Below, in pieces: positions 36,901 through 50,200 of a stretch of DNA of 64,000 bases. Where the stretch lies: NCBI GenBank assembly GCA_030435675.1, contig CM059622.1, positions 17,647,001 to 17,711,000 on the forward strand, written 5' to 3'. The position numbers were made by a program, and so were the translations under genes. The first letter of the stretch is position 1. Every line of letters begins with the position of its first letter. The notes under the pieces are model-generated. The model did not search any database. It was not told the DNA's origin and was given only the letters and a program-made list of their open reading frames with translations. Origin of the DNA: Steinernema hermaphroditum. Taxonomy: Eukaryota > Nematoda > Chromadorea > Rhabditida > Steinernematidae.

Positions 36901-39900
36901 CCACAGTAATCCCAACGGGAATAGGCGCGTTCGATCAGGCTCGTGCAGTTCTACAAGATCCAATCATAAAAATGATATGGTACTTTGGAGCAGGAGGGTC
37001 AGATGCAGAACTCTTTGTATGAACAAGGCCCTATCTGTCTCGAATTGAACGTTTTGCAGGAAACTAAGATAGTCCACAGGAATCCCAACGGGAATAGGCG
37101 CGTTCGATCAGGCTCGTGCAGTTCTACAAGATCCAATCATAAAAATGATATGGTACTTTGGAGCAGGAGGGTCAGATGCAGAGCTTTTGGTATGAGCAAG
37201 GGCCCTGCTGTCTCGAATTGAAAGTTTTGCAGGAAACTAAGATAGTCCACAGTAAATCCAACGGGAATAGGCGCGTTCGATCAGGCTCGTGCAGTTCTAC
37301 AAGATCCAATCATAAAAATGCTATGGTACTTTGGAGCAGGAGGGTCAGATGCAGAGCTTTTGGTATGAGCAAGGGCCCTAGCTGTCTCGAATTGAAAGTT
37401 TTGCAGGAAACTAAGATAGTCCACAGGAAATCCAACGAGAGTAGGCGCGTTCGATCAGGCTCGTGCAGTTCTACAAGATCCAATCATAAAAATGCTATTG
37501 TACTTTGGAGCAGGAGGGTCAGATGCAGAACTCTTTGTATGAACAAGGCCCTATCTGTCTCGAATTGAAAGTTTTGCAGGAAACTAAGATAGTCCACAGG
37601 AATCCCAACGGGAATAGGCGCGTTCGATCAGGCTCGTGCAGTTCTACAAGATCCAATCATAAAAATGCTATGGTACTTTGGAGCAGGAGGGTCAGATGCA
37701 GAACTCTTTGTATGAACAAGGCCCTATCTGTCTCGAATTGAAAGTTTTGCAGGAAACTAAGATAGTCCACAGTAAATCCAACGGGAATAGGCGCGTTCGA
37801 TCAGGCTCGTGCAGTTCTACAAGATCCAATCATAAAAATGCTATGGTACTTTGGAGCAGGAGGGTCAGATGCAGAACTCTTTGTATGAACAAGGCCCTAT
37901 CTGTCTCGAATTGAAAGTTTTGCAGGAAACTAAGATAGTCCACAGTAAATCCAACGGGAATAGGCGCGTTCGATCAGGCTCGTGCAGTTCTACAAGATCC
38001 AATCATAAAAATGCTATGGTACTTTGGAGCAGGAGGGTCAGATGCAGAACTCTTTGTATGAACAAGGCCCTATCTGTCTCGAATTGAAAGTTTTGCAGGA
38101 AACTAAGATAGTCCACAGGAAATCCAACAAGAGTAGGCGCGTTCGATCAGGCTCGTGCAGTTCTACAAGATCCAATCATAAAAATGCTATGGTACTTTGG
38201 AGCAGGAGGGTCAGATGCAGAACTCTTTGTATGAACAAGGCCCTATCTGTCTCGAATTGAAAGTTTTGCAGGAAACTAAGATAGTCCACAGTAAATCCAA
38301 CGGGAATAGGCGCGTTCGATCAGGCTCGTGCAGTTCTACAAGATCCAATCATAAAAATGCTATGGTACTTTGGAGCAGGAGGGTCAGATGCAGAACTCTT
38401 TGTATGAACAAGGCCCTATCTGTCTCGAATTGAAAGTTTTGCAGGAAACTAAGATAGTCCACAGGAATCCCAACGGGAATAGGCGCGTTCGATCAGGCTC
38501 GTGCAGTTCTACAAGATCCAATCATAAAAATGATATGGTACTTTGGAGCAGGAGGGTCAGATGCAGAGCTTTTTGTATGAGCAAGGGCCCTGCTGTCTCG
38601 AATTGAAAGTTTTGCAGGAAACTAAGATAGTCCACAGTAAATCCAACGGGAATAGGCGCGTTCGATCAGGCTCGTGCAGTTCTACAAGATCCAATCATAA
38701 AAATGATATGGTACTTTGGAGCAGGAGGGGTCAGATGCAGAACTCTTTGTATGAACAAGGCCCTATCTGTCTCGAATTGAACGTTTTGCAGGAAACTAAG
38801 ATAGTCCACAGGAATCCCAACGGGAATAGGCGCGTTCGATCAGGCTCGTGCAGTTCTACAAGATCCAATCATAAAAATGATATGGTACTTTGGAGCAGGA
38901 GGGTCAGATGCAGAGCTTTTGGTATGAGCAAGGGCCCTGCTGTCTCGAATTGAAAGTTTTGCAGGAAACTAAGATAGTCCACAGTAAATCCAAAGGGAAT
39001 AGGCGCGTTCGATCAGGCTCGTGCAGTTCTACAAGATCCAATCATAAAAATGCTATGGTACTTTGGAGCAGGAGGGTCAGATGCAGAGCTTTTGGTATGA
39101 GCAAGGGCCCTGCTGTCTCGAATTGAAAGTTTTGCAGGAAACTAAGATAGTCCGCAGGAAATCTAACGAGAGTAGGCGCGTTCGATCAGGCTCGTGCAGT
39201 TCTACAAGATCCAATCATAAAAATGCTATTGTACTTTGGAGCAGGAGGGTCAGATGCAAAACTCTTTGTATGAACAAGGCCCTATCTGTCTCGAATTGAA
39301 AGTTTTGCAGGAAACTAAGATAGTCCACAGGAATCCCAACGGGAATAGGCGCGTTCGATCAGGCTCGTGCAGTTCTACAAGATCCAATCATAAAAATGCT
39401 ATGGTACTTTGGAGCAGGAGGGTCAGATGCAGAACTCTTTGTATGAACAAGGCCCTATCTGTCTCGAATTGAAAGTTTTGCAGGAAACTAAGATAGTCCA
39501 CAGTAAATCCAACGGGAATAGGCGCGTTCGATCAGGCTCGTGCAGTTCTACAAGATCCAATCATAAAAATGCTATGGTACTTTGGAGCAGGAGGGTCAGA
39601 TGCAGAACTCTTTGTATGAACAAGGCCCTATCTGTCTCGAATTGAAAGTTTTGCAGGAAACTAAGATAGTCCACAGTAAATCCAACGGGAATAGGCGCGT
39701 TCGATCAGGCTCGTGCAGTTCTACAAGATCCAATCATAAAAATGCTATGGTACTTTGGAGCAGGAGGGTCAGATGCAGAACTCTTTGTATGAACAAGGCC
39801 CTAACTGTCTCGAATTGAAAGTTTTGCAGGAAACTAAGATAGTCCACAGGAAATCCAACAAGAGTAGGCGCGTTCGATCAGGCTCGTGCAGTTCTACAAG

Positions 39901-41658
39901 ATCCAATCATAAAAATGCTATGGTACTTTGGAGCAGGAGGGTCAGATGCAGAACTCTTTGTATGAACAAGGCCCTATCTGTCTCGAATTGAAAGTTTTGC
40001 AGGAAACTAAGATAGTCCACAGGAATCCCAACGGGGATAGGCGCGTTCGATCAGGCTCGTGCAGTTCTACAAGATCCAATCATAAAAATGATATGGTACT
40101 TTGGAGCAGGAGGGTCAGATGCAGAGCTTTTGGTATGAGCAAGGGCCCTGCTGTCTCGAATTGAAAGTTTTGCAGGAAACTAAGATAGTCCACAGTAAAT
40201 CCAACGGGAATAGGCGCGTTCGATCAGGCTCGTGCAGTTCTACAAGATCCAATCATAAAAATGATATGGTACTTTGGAGCAGGAGGGTCAGATGCAGAGC
40301 TTTTGGTATGAGCAAGGGCCCTGCTGTCTCGAATTGAAAGGTTTGCAGGAAACTAAGATAGTCCACAGTAATCCCAACGGGAATAGGCGCGTTCGATCAG
40401 GCTCGTGCAGTTCTACAAGATCCAATCATAAAAATGATATGGTACTTTGGAGCAGGAGGGTCAGATGCAGAGCTTTTGGTATGAGCAAGGGCCCCGCTGT
40501 CTCGAATTGAAAGTTTTGCAGGAAACTAAGATAGTCCACAGTAATCCCAACGGGAATAGGCGCGTTCGATCAGGCTCGTGCAGTTCTACAAGATCCAATC
40601 ATAAAAATGCTATGGTACTTTGGAGCAGGAGGGTCAGATGCAGAGCTTTTGGTATGAGCAAGGGCCCTGCTGTCTCGAATTGAAAGTTTTGCAGGAAACT
40701 AAGATAGTCCGCAGGAAATCCAACGAGAGTAGGCGCGTTCGATCAGGCTCGTGCAGTTCTACAAGATCCAATCATAAAAATGCTATGGTACTTTGGAGCA
40801 GGAGGGTCAGATGCAGAACTCTTTGTATGAACAAGGCCCTAACTGTCTCGAATTGAAAGTTTTGCAGGAAACTAAGATAGTCCACAGGAAATCCAACGAG
40901 AGTAGGCGCGTTCGATCAGGCTCGTGCAGTTCTACAAGATCCAATCATAAAAATGCTATGGTACTTTGGAGCAGGAGGGTCAGATGCAGAACTCTTTGTA
41001 TGAACAAGGCCCTATCTGTCTCGAATTGAAAGTTTTGCAGGAAACTAAGATAGTCCACAGGAATCCCAACGGCGATAGGCGCGTTCGATCAGGCTCGTGC
41101 AGTTCTACAAGATCCAATCATAAAAATGATATGGTACTTTGGAGCAGGAGGGTCAGATGCAGAGCTTTTGGTATGAGCAAGGGCCCTGCTGTCTCGAATT
41201 GAAAGTTTTGCAGGAAACTAAGATAGTCCACAGTAAATCCAACGGGAATAGGCGCGTTCGATCAGGCTCGTGCAGTTCTACAAGATCCAATCATAAAAAT
41301 GCTATGGTACTTTGGAGCAGGAGGGGTCAGATGCAGAACTCTTTGTATGAACAAGGCCCTAACTGTCTCGAATTGAAAGTTTTGCAGGAAACTAAGATAG
41401 TCCACAGGAAATCCAACGAGAGTAGGCGCGTTCGATCAGGCTCGTGCAGTTCTACAAGATCCAATCATAAAAATGATATGATACTTTGGAGCAGGAGGGT
41501 CAGATGCAGAGCTTTTGGTATGAGCAAGGGCCCTGCTGTCTCGAATTGAAAGTTTTGCAGGAAACTAAGATAGTCCACAGTAATCCCAACGGGAATAGGC
41601 GCGTTCGATCAGGCTCGTGCAGTTCTACAAGATCCAATCATAAAAATTATATGGTACT

Positions 41659-44253
41659 TTGGAGCAGGAGGGTCAGATGCAGAGCTTTTGGTATGAGCAA
41701 GGGCCCTGCTGTCTCGAATTGAAAGTTTTGCAGGAAACTAAGATAGTCCGCAGGAAATCCAACAAGAGTAGGCGCGTTCGATCAGGCTCGTGCAGTTCTA
41801 CAAGATCCAATCATAAAAATGCTATGGTACTTTGGAGCAGGAGGGTCAGATGCAGAACTCTTTGTATGAACAAGGCCCTATCTGTCTCGAATTGAAAGTT
41901 TTGCAGGAAACTAAGATAGTCCGCAGGAAATCCAACGAGAGTAGGCGCGTTCGATCAGGCTCGTGCAGTTCTACAAGATCCAATCATAAAAGTGATATGG
42001 TACTTTGGAGCAGGAGGGTCAGATGCAGAGCTTTTGGTATGAGCAAGGGCCCTGCTGTCTCGAATTGAAAGTTTTGCAGGAAACTAAGATAGTCCACAGT
42101 AATCCCAACGGGAATAGGCGCGTTCGATCAGGCTCGTGCAGTTCTACAAGATCCAATCATAAAAATGATATGGTACTTTGGAGCAGGAGGGTCAGATGCA
42201 GAGCTTTTGGTATGAGCAAGGGCCCTGCTGTCTCGAATTGAAAGTTTTGCAGGAAACTAAGATAGTCCACAGTAAATCCAACGGGAATAGGCGCGTTCGA
42301 TCAGGCTCGTGCAGTTCTACAAGATCCAATCATAAAAATGATATGGTACTTTGGAGCAGGAGGGTCAGATGCAGAGCTTTTGGTATGAGCAAGGGCCCTG
42401 CTGTCTCGAATTGAAAGTTTTGCAGGAAACTAAGATAGTCCGCAGGAAATCCAACAAGAGTAGGCGCGTTCGATCAGGCTCGTGCAGTTCTACAAGATCC
42501 AATCATAAAAATGCTATGGTACTTTGGAGCAGGAGGGTCAGATGCAGAACTCTTTGTATGAACAAGGCCCTATCTGTCTCGAATTGAAAGTTTTGCAGGA
42601 AACTAAGATAGTCCGCAGGAAATCCAACGAGAGTAGGCGCGTTCGATCAGGCTCGTGCAGTTCTACAAGATCCAATCATAAAAGTGATATGGTACTTTGG
42701 AGCAGGAGGGTCAGATGCAGAGCTTTTGGTATGAGCAAGGGCCCTGCTGTCTCGAATTGAAAGTTTTGCAGGAAACTAAGATAGTCCACAGTAATCCCAA
42801 CGGGAATAGGCGCGTTCGATCAGGCTCGTGCAGTTCTACAAGATCCAATCATAAAAATGATATGGTACTTTGGAGCAGGAGGGTCAGATGCAGAGCTTTT
42901 GGTATGAGCAAGGGCCCTGCTGTCTCGAATTGAAAGTTTTGCAGGAAACTAAGATAGTCCACAGTAAATCCAACGGGAATAGGCGCGTTCGATCAGGCTC
43001 GTGCAGTTCTACAAGATCCAATCATAAAAATGATATGATACTTTGGAGCGGAGGGGTCAGATGCAGAACTCTTTGTATGAACAAGGCCCTAACTGTCTCG
43101 AATTGAAAGTTTTGCAGGAAACTAAGATAGTCCACAGGAAATCCAACGAGAGTAGGCGCGTTCGATCAGGCTCGTGCAGTTCTACAAGATCCAATCATAA
43201 AAATGATATGATACTTTGGAGCAGGAGGGTCAGATGCAGAGCTTTTGGTATGAGCAAGGGCCCTGCTGTCTCGAATTGAAAGTTTTGCAGGAAACTAAGA
43301 TAGTCCACAGTAATCCCAACGGGAATAGGCGCGTTCGATCAGGCTCGTGCAGTTCTACAAGATCCAATCATAAAAATGATATGGTACTTTGGAGCAGGAG
43401 GGTCAGATGCAGAGCTTTTGGTATGAGCAAGGGCCCTGCTGTCTCGAATTGAAAGTTTTGCAGGAAACTAAGATAGTCCACAGTAATTCCAACGGGAATA
43501 GGCGCGTTCGATCAGGCTCGTGCAGTTCTACAAGATCCAATCATAAAAATGATATGGTACTTTGGAGCAGGAGGGTCAGATGCAGAGCTTTTGGTATGAG
43601 CAAGGGCCCTGCTGTCTCGAATTGAAAGTTTTGCAGGAAACTAAGATAGTCCGCAGGAAATCCAACAAGAGTAGGCGCGTTCGATCAGGCTCGTGCAGTT
43701 CTACAAGATCCAATCATAAAAATGCTATGGTACTTTGGAGCAGGAGGGTCAGATGCAGAACTCTTTGTATGAACAAGGCCCTATCTGTCTCGAATTGAAA
43801 GTTTTGCAGGAAACTAAGATAGTCCGCAGGAAATCCAACGAGAGTAGGCGCGTTCGATCAGGCTCGTGCAGTTCTACAAGATCCAATCATAAAAGTGATA
43901 TGGTACTTTGGAGCAGGAGGGTCAGATGCAGAGCTTTTGGTATGAGCAAGGGCCCTGCTGTCTCGAATTGAAAGTTTTGCAGGAAACTAAGATAGTCCAC
44001 AGTAATCCCAACGGGAATAGGCGCGTTCGATCAGGCTCGTGCAGTTCTACAAGATCCAATCATAAAAATGATATGGTACTTTGGAGCAGGAGGGTCAGAT
44101 GCAGAGCTTTTGGTATGAGCAAGGGCCCTGCTGTCTCGAATTGAAAGTTTTGCAGGAAACTAAGATAGTCCACAGTAAATCCAACGGGAATAGGCGCGTT
44201 CGATCAGGCTCGTGCAGTTCTACAAGATCCAATCATAAAAATGATATGGTACT
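41659..44253 (+). repeat. Four-monomer (692-bp) higher-order repeat within satellite B
   Basis: The same ordered set of four variant monomers occurs from 41659, 42351 and 43562. Marker bases confirm it: a G in the A-run before TGATATGG is at 41992, 42684 and 43895, spaced by 692 bp (4 monomers) and 1211 bp (7 monomers). The second copy diverges in its fourth monomer (GATATGATACTTTGGAGCGG near 43034), and three extra monomers separate it from the third copy. This shows recent block duplication. Confidence 0.75.
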
Positions 44254-47200
44254 TTGGAGCAGGAGGGTCAGATGCAGAGCTTTTGGTATGAGCAAGGGCC
44301 CTGCTGTCTCGAATTGAAAGTTTTGCAGGAAACTAAGATAGTCCGCAGGAAATCCAACGAGAGTAGGCGCGTTCGATCAGGCTCGTGCAGTTCTACAAGA
44401 TCCAATCATAAAAATGCTATGGTACTTTGGAGCAGGAGGGTCAGATGCAGAACTCTTTGTATGAACAAGGGCCCTATCTGTCTCGAATTGAAAGTTTTGC
44501 AGGAAACTAAGATAGTCCGCAGGAAATCCAACGAGAGTAGGCGCGTTCGATCAGGCTCGTGCAGTTCTACAAGATCCAATCATAAAGTGATATGGTACTT
44601 TGGAGCAGGAGGGTCAGATGCAGAGCTTTTGGTATGAGCAAGGGCCCTGCTGTCTCGAATTGAAAGTTTTGCAGGAAACTAAGATAGTCCACAGTAATCC
44701 CAACGGGAATAGGCGCGTTCGATCAGGCTCGTGCAGTTCTACAAGATCCAATCATAAAAATGATATGGTACTTTGGAGCAGGAGGGTCAGATGCAGAGCT
44801 TTTGGTATGAGCAAGGGCCCTGCTGTCTCGAATTGAAAGTTTTGCAGGAAACTAAGATAGTCCACAGTAAATCCAACGGGAATAGGCGCGTTCGATCAGG
44901 CTCGTGCAGTTCTACAAGATCCAATCATAAAAATGCTATGGTACTTTGGAGCAGGAGGGTCAGATGCAGAACTCTTTGTATGAACAAGGCCCTATCTGTC
45001 TCGAATTGAAAGTTTTGCAGGAAACTAAGATAGTCGACAGGAAATCCAACGAGAGTAGGCGCGTTCGATCAGGCTCGTGCAGTTCTACAAGATCCAATCA
45101 TAAAAATGCTATGGTACTTTGGAGCAGGAGGGTCAGATGCAGAACTCTTTGTATGAACAAGGCCCTATCTGTCTCGAATTGAAAGTTTTGCAGGAAACTA
45201 AGATAGTCCGCAGGAAATCCAACGAGAGTAGGCGCGTTCGATCAGGCTCGTGCAGTTCTACAAGATCCAATCATAAAGTGATATGGTACTTTGGAGCAGG
45301 AGGGTCAGATGCAGAGCTTTTGGTATGAGCAAGGGCCCTGCTGTCTCGAATTGAAAGTTTTGCAGGAAACTAAGATAGTCCACAGTAATCCCAACGGGAA
45401 TAGGCGCGTTCGATCAGGCTCGTGCAGTTCTACAAGATCCAATCATAAAAATGATATGGTACTTTGGAGCAGGAGGGTCAGATGCAGAGCTTTTGGTATG
45501 AGCAAGGGCCCTGCTGTCTCGAATTGAAAGTTTTGCAGGAAACTAAGATAGTCCACAGTAATTCCAACGGGAATAGGCGCGTTCGATCAGGCTCGTGCAG
45601 TTCTACAAGATCCAATCATAAAAATGCTATGGTACTTTGGAGCAGGAGGGTCAGATGCAGAACTCTTTGTATGAACAAGGGCCCTATCTGTCTCGAATTG
45701 AAAGTTTTGCAGGAAACTAAGATAGTCGGCAGGAAATCCAACGAGAGTAGGCGCGTTCGATCAGGCTCGTGCAGTTCTACAAGATCCAATCATAAAGTGA
45801 TATGGTACTTTGGAGCAGGAGGGTCAGATGCAGAGCTTTTGGTATGAGCAAGGGCCCTGCTGTCTCGAATTGAAAGTTTTGCAGGAAACTAAGATAGTCC
45901 ACAGTAATCCCAACGGGAATAGGCGCGTTCGATCAGGCTCGTGCAGTTCTACAAGATCCAATCATAAAAATGATATGGTACTTTGGAGCAGGAGGGTCAG
46001 ATGCAGAGCTTTTGGTATGAGCAAGGGCCCTGCTGTCTCGAATTGAAAGTTTTGCAGGAAACTAAGATAGTCCACAGTAAATCCAACGGGAATAGGCGCG
46101 TTCGATCAGGCTCGTGCAGTTCTACAAGATCCAATCATAAAAATGCTATGGTACTTTGGAGCAGGAGGGTCAGATGCAGAACTCTTTGTATGACCAAGGC
46201 CCTATCTGTCTCGAATTGAAAGTTTTGCAGGAAACTAAGATAGTCCACAGTAATCCCAACGGGAATAGGCGCGTTCGATCAGGCTCGTGCAGTTCTACAA
46301 GATCCAATCATAAAAATGATATGGTACTTTGGAGCAGGAGGGTCAGATGCAGAGCTTTTGGTATGAGCAAGGGCCCTGCTGTCTCGAATTGAAAGTTTTG
46401 CAGGAAACTAAGATAGTCCACAGTAATCCCAACGGGAATAGGCGCGTTCGATCAGGCTCGTGCAGTTCTACAAGATCCAATCATAAAAATGATATGGTAC
46501 TTTGGAGCAGGAGGGTCAGATGCAGAGCTTTTGGTATGAGCAAGGGCCCTGCTGTCTCGAATTGAAAGTTTTGCAGGAAACTAAGATAGTCCACAGTAAA
46601 TCCAACGGGAATAGGCGCGTTCGATCAGGCTCGTGCAGTTCTACAAGATCCAATCATAAAAATGCTATGGTACTTTGGAGCAGGAGGGTCAGATGCAGAA
46701 CTCTTTGTATGAACAAGGGCCCTATCTGTCTCGAATTGAAAGTTTTGCAGGAAACTAAGATAGTCCACAGTAATCCCAACGGGAATAGGCGCGTTCGATC
46801 AGGCTCGTGCAGTTCTACAAGATCCACTCATAAAAATGCTATGGTACTTTGGAGCAGGAGGGTCAGATGCAGAGCTTTTGGTATGAGCAAGGGCCCTGCT
46901 GTCTCGAATTGAAAGTTTTGCAGGAAACTAAGATAGTCCGCAGGAAATCCAACGAGAGTAGGCGCGTTCGATCAGGCTCGTGCAGTTCTACAAGATCCAA
47001 TCATAAAAATGCTATGGTACTTTGGAGCAGGAGGGTCAGATGCAGAACTCTTTGTATGAACAAGGGCCCTATCTGTCTCGAATTGAAAGTTTTGCAGGAA
47101 ACTAAGATAGTCCACAGTAATCCCAACGGGAATAGGCGCGTTCGATCAGGCTCGTGCAGTTCTACAAGATCCAATCATAAAAATGATATGGTACTTTGGA

Positions 47201-50200
47201 GCAGGAGGGTCAGATGCAGAGCTTTTGGTATGAGCAAGGGCCCTGCTGTCTCGAATTGAAAGTTTTGCAGGAAACTAAGATAGTCCACAGTAAATCCAAC
47301 GGGAATAGGCGCGTTCGATCAGGCTCGTGCAGTTCTACAAGATCCAATCATAAAAATGATATGGTACTTTGGAGCAGGAGGGTCAGATGCAGAGCTTTTG
47401 GTATGAGCAAGGGCCCTGCTGTCTCGAATTGAAAGTTTTGCAGGAAACTAAGATAGTCCACAGTAAATCCAACGGGAATAGGCGCGTTCGATCAGGCTCG
47501 TGCAGTTCTACAAGATCCAATCATAAAAATGCTATGGTACTTTGGAGCAGGAGGGTCAGATGCAGAACTCTTTGTATGAACAAGGCCCTATCTGTCTCGA
47601 ATTGAAAGTTTTGCAGGAAACTAAGATAGTCCACAGTAATCCCAACGGGAATAGGCGCGTTCGATCAGGCTCGTGCAGTTCTACAAGATCCAATCATAAA
47701 AATGATATGGTACTTTGGAGCAGGAGGGTCAGATGCAGAGCTTTTGGTATGAGCAAGGGCCCTGCTGTCTCGAATTGAAAGTTTTGCAGGAAACTAAGAT
47801 AGTCCACAGTAATCCCAACGGGAATAGGCGCGTTCGATCAGGCTCGTGCAGTTCTACAAGATCCACTCATAAAAATGCTATGGTACTTTGGAGCAGGAGG
47901 GTCAGATGCAGAGCTTTTGGTATGAGCAAGGGCCCTGCTGTCTCGAATTGAAAGTTTTGCAGGAAACTAAGATAGTCCACAGTAATCCCAACGGGAATAG
48001 GCGCGTTCGATCAGGCTCGTGCAGTTCTACAAGATCCAATCATAAAAATGATATGGTACTTTGGAGCAGGAGGGTCAGATGCAGAGCTTTTGGTATGAGC
48101 AAGGGCCCTGCTGTCTCGAATTGAAAGTTTTGCAGGAAACTAAGATAGTCCACAGTAATCCCAACGGGAATAGGCGCGTTCGATCAGGCTCGTGCAGTTC
48201 TACAAGATCCACTCATAAAAATGCTATGGTACTTTGGAGCAGGAGGGTCAGATGCAGAGCTTTTGGTATGAGCAAGGGCCCTGCTGTCTCGAATTGAAAG
48301 TTTTGCAGGAAACTAAGATAGTCCGCAGGAAATCCAACGAGAGTAGGCGCGTTCGATCAGGCTCGTGCAGTTCTACAAGATACAATCATAAAAATGCTAT
48401 GGTACTTTGGAGCAGGAGGGTCAGATGCAGAACTCTTTGTATGAACAAGGCCCTATCTGTCTCGAATTGAAAGGTTTGCAGGAAACTAAGATCGTCCACA
48501 GTAATCCCAACGGGAATAGGCGCGTTCGATCAGGCTCGTGCAGTTCTACAAGATCCAATCATAAAAATGATATGGTACTTTGGAGCAGGAGGGTCAGATG
48601 CAGAGCTTTTGGTATGAGCAAGGGCCCTGCTGTCTCGAATTGAAAGTTTTGCAGGAAACTAAGATAGTCCACAGTAATCCCAACGGGAATAGGCGCGTTC
48701 GATCAGGCTCGTGCAGTTCTACAAGATCCAATCATAAAAATGCTATGGTACTTTGGAGCAGGAGGGTCAGATGCAGAGCTTTTGGTATGAGCAAGGGCCC
48801 TGCTGTCTCGAATTGAAAGTTTTGCAGGAAACTAAGATAGTCCACAGTAAATCCAACGGGAATAGGCGCGTTCGATCAGGCTCGTGCAGTTCTACAAGAT
48901 CCAATCATAAAAATGCTATGGTACTTTGGAGCAGGAGGGTCAGATGCAGAACTCTTTGTATGAACAAAGGCCCTATCTGTCTCGAATTGAAAGTTTTGCA
49001 GGAAACTAAGATGGTCCACAGTAATCCCAACGGGAATAGGCGCGTTCGATCAGGCTCGTGCAGTTCTACAAGATCCAATCATAAAAATGATGTGGTACTT
49101 TGGAGCAGGAGGGTCAGATGCAGAGCTTTTGGTATGAGCAAGGGCCCTGCTGTCTCGAATTGAAAGTTTTGCAGGAAACTAAGATAGTCCACAGTAATCC
49201 CAACGGGAATAGGCGCGTTCGATCAGGCTCGTGCAGTTCTACAAGATCCACTCATAAAAATGCTATGGTACTTTGGAGCAGGAGGGTCAGATGCAGAGCT
49301 TTTGGTATGAGCAAGGGCCCTGCTGTCTCGAATTGAAAGTTTTGCAGGAAACTAAGATAGTCCACAGTAATCCCAACGGGAATAGGCGCGTTCGATCAGG
49401 CTCGTGCAGTTCTACAAGATCCAATCATAAAAATGCTATGGTACTTTGGAGCAGGAGGGTCAGATGCAGAGCTTTTGGTATGAGCAAGGGCCCTGCTGTC
49501 TCGAATTGAAAGTTTTGCAGGAAACTAAGATAGTCCGCAGGAAATCCAACGAGAGTAGGCGCGTTCGATCAGGCTCGTGCAGTTCTACAAGATCCAATCA
49601 TAAAAATGCTATGGTACTTTGGAGCAGGAGGGTCAGATGCAGAACTCTTTGTATGAACAAGGCCCTATCTGTCTCGAATTGAAAGTTTTGCAGGAAACTA
49701 AGATAGTCCACAGTAAATCCAACGGGAATAGGCGCGTTCGATCAGGCTCGTGCAGTTCTACAAGATCCAATCATAAAAATGCTATGGTACTTTGGAGCAG
49801 GAGGGTCAGATGCAGAACTCTTTGTATGAACAAGGCCCTATCTGTCTCGAATTGAAAGTTTTGCAGGAAACTAAGATAGTCCGCAGGAAATCCAACGAGA
49901 GTAGGCGCGTTCGATCAGGCTCGTGCAGTTCTACAAGATCCAATCATAAAGTGATATGGTACTTTGGAGCAGGAGGGTCAGATGCAGAACTCTTTGTATG
50001 AACAAGGCCCTATCTGTCTCGAATTGAAAGTTTTGCAGGAAACTAAGATAGTCCACAGTAATCCCAACGGGAATAGGCGCGTTCGATCAGGCTCGTGCAG
50101 TTCTACAAGATCCAATCATAAAAATGATATGGTACTTTGGAGCAGGAGGGTCAGATGCAGAGCTTTTGGTATGAGCAAGGGCCCTGCTGTCTCGAATTGA

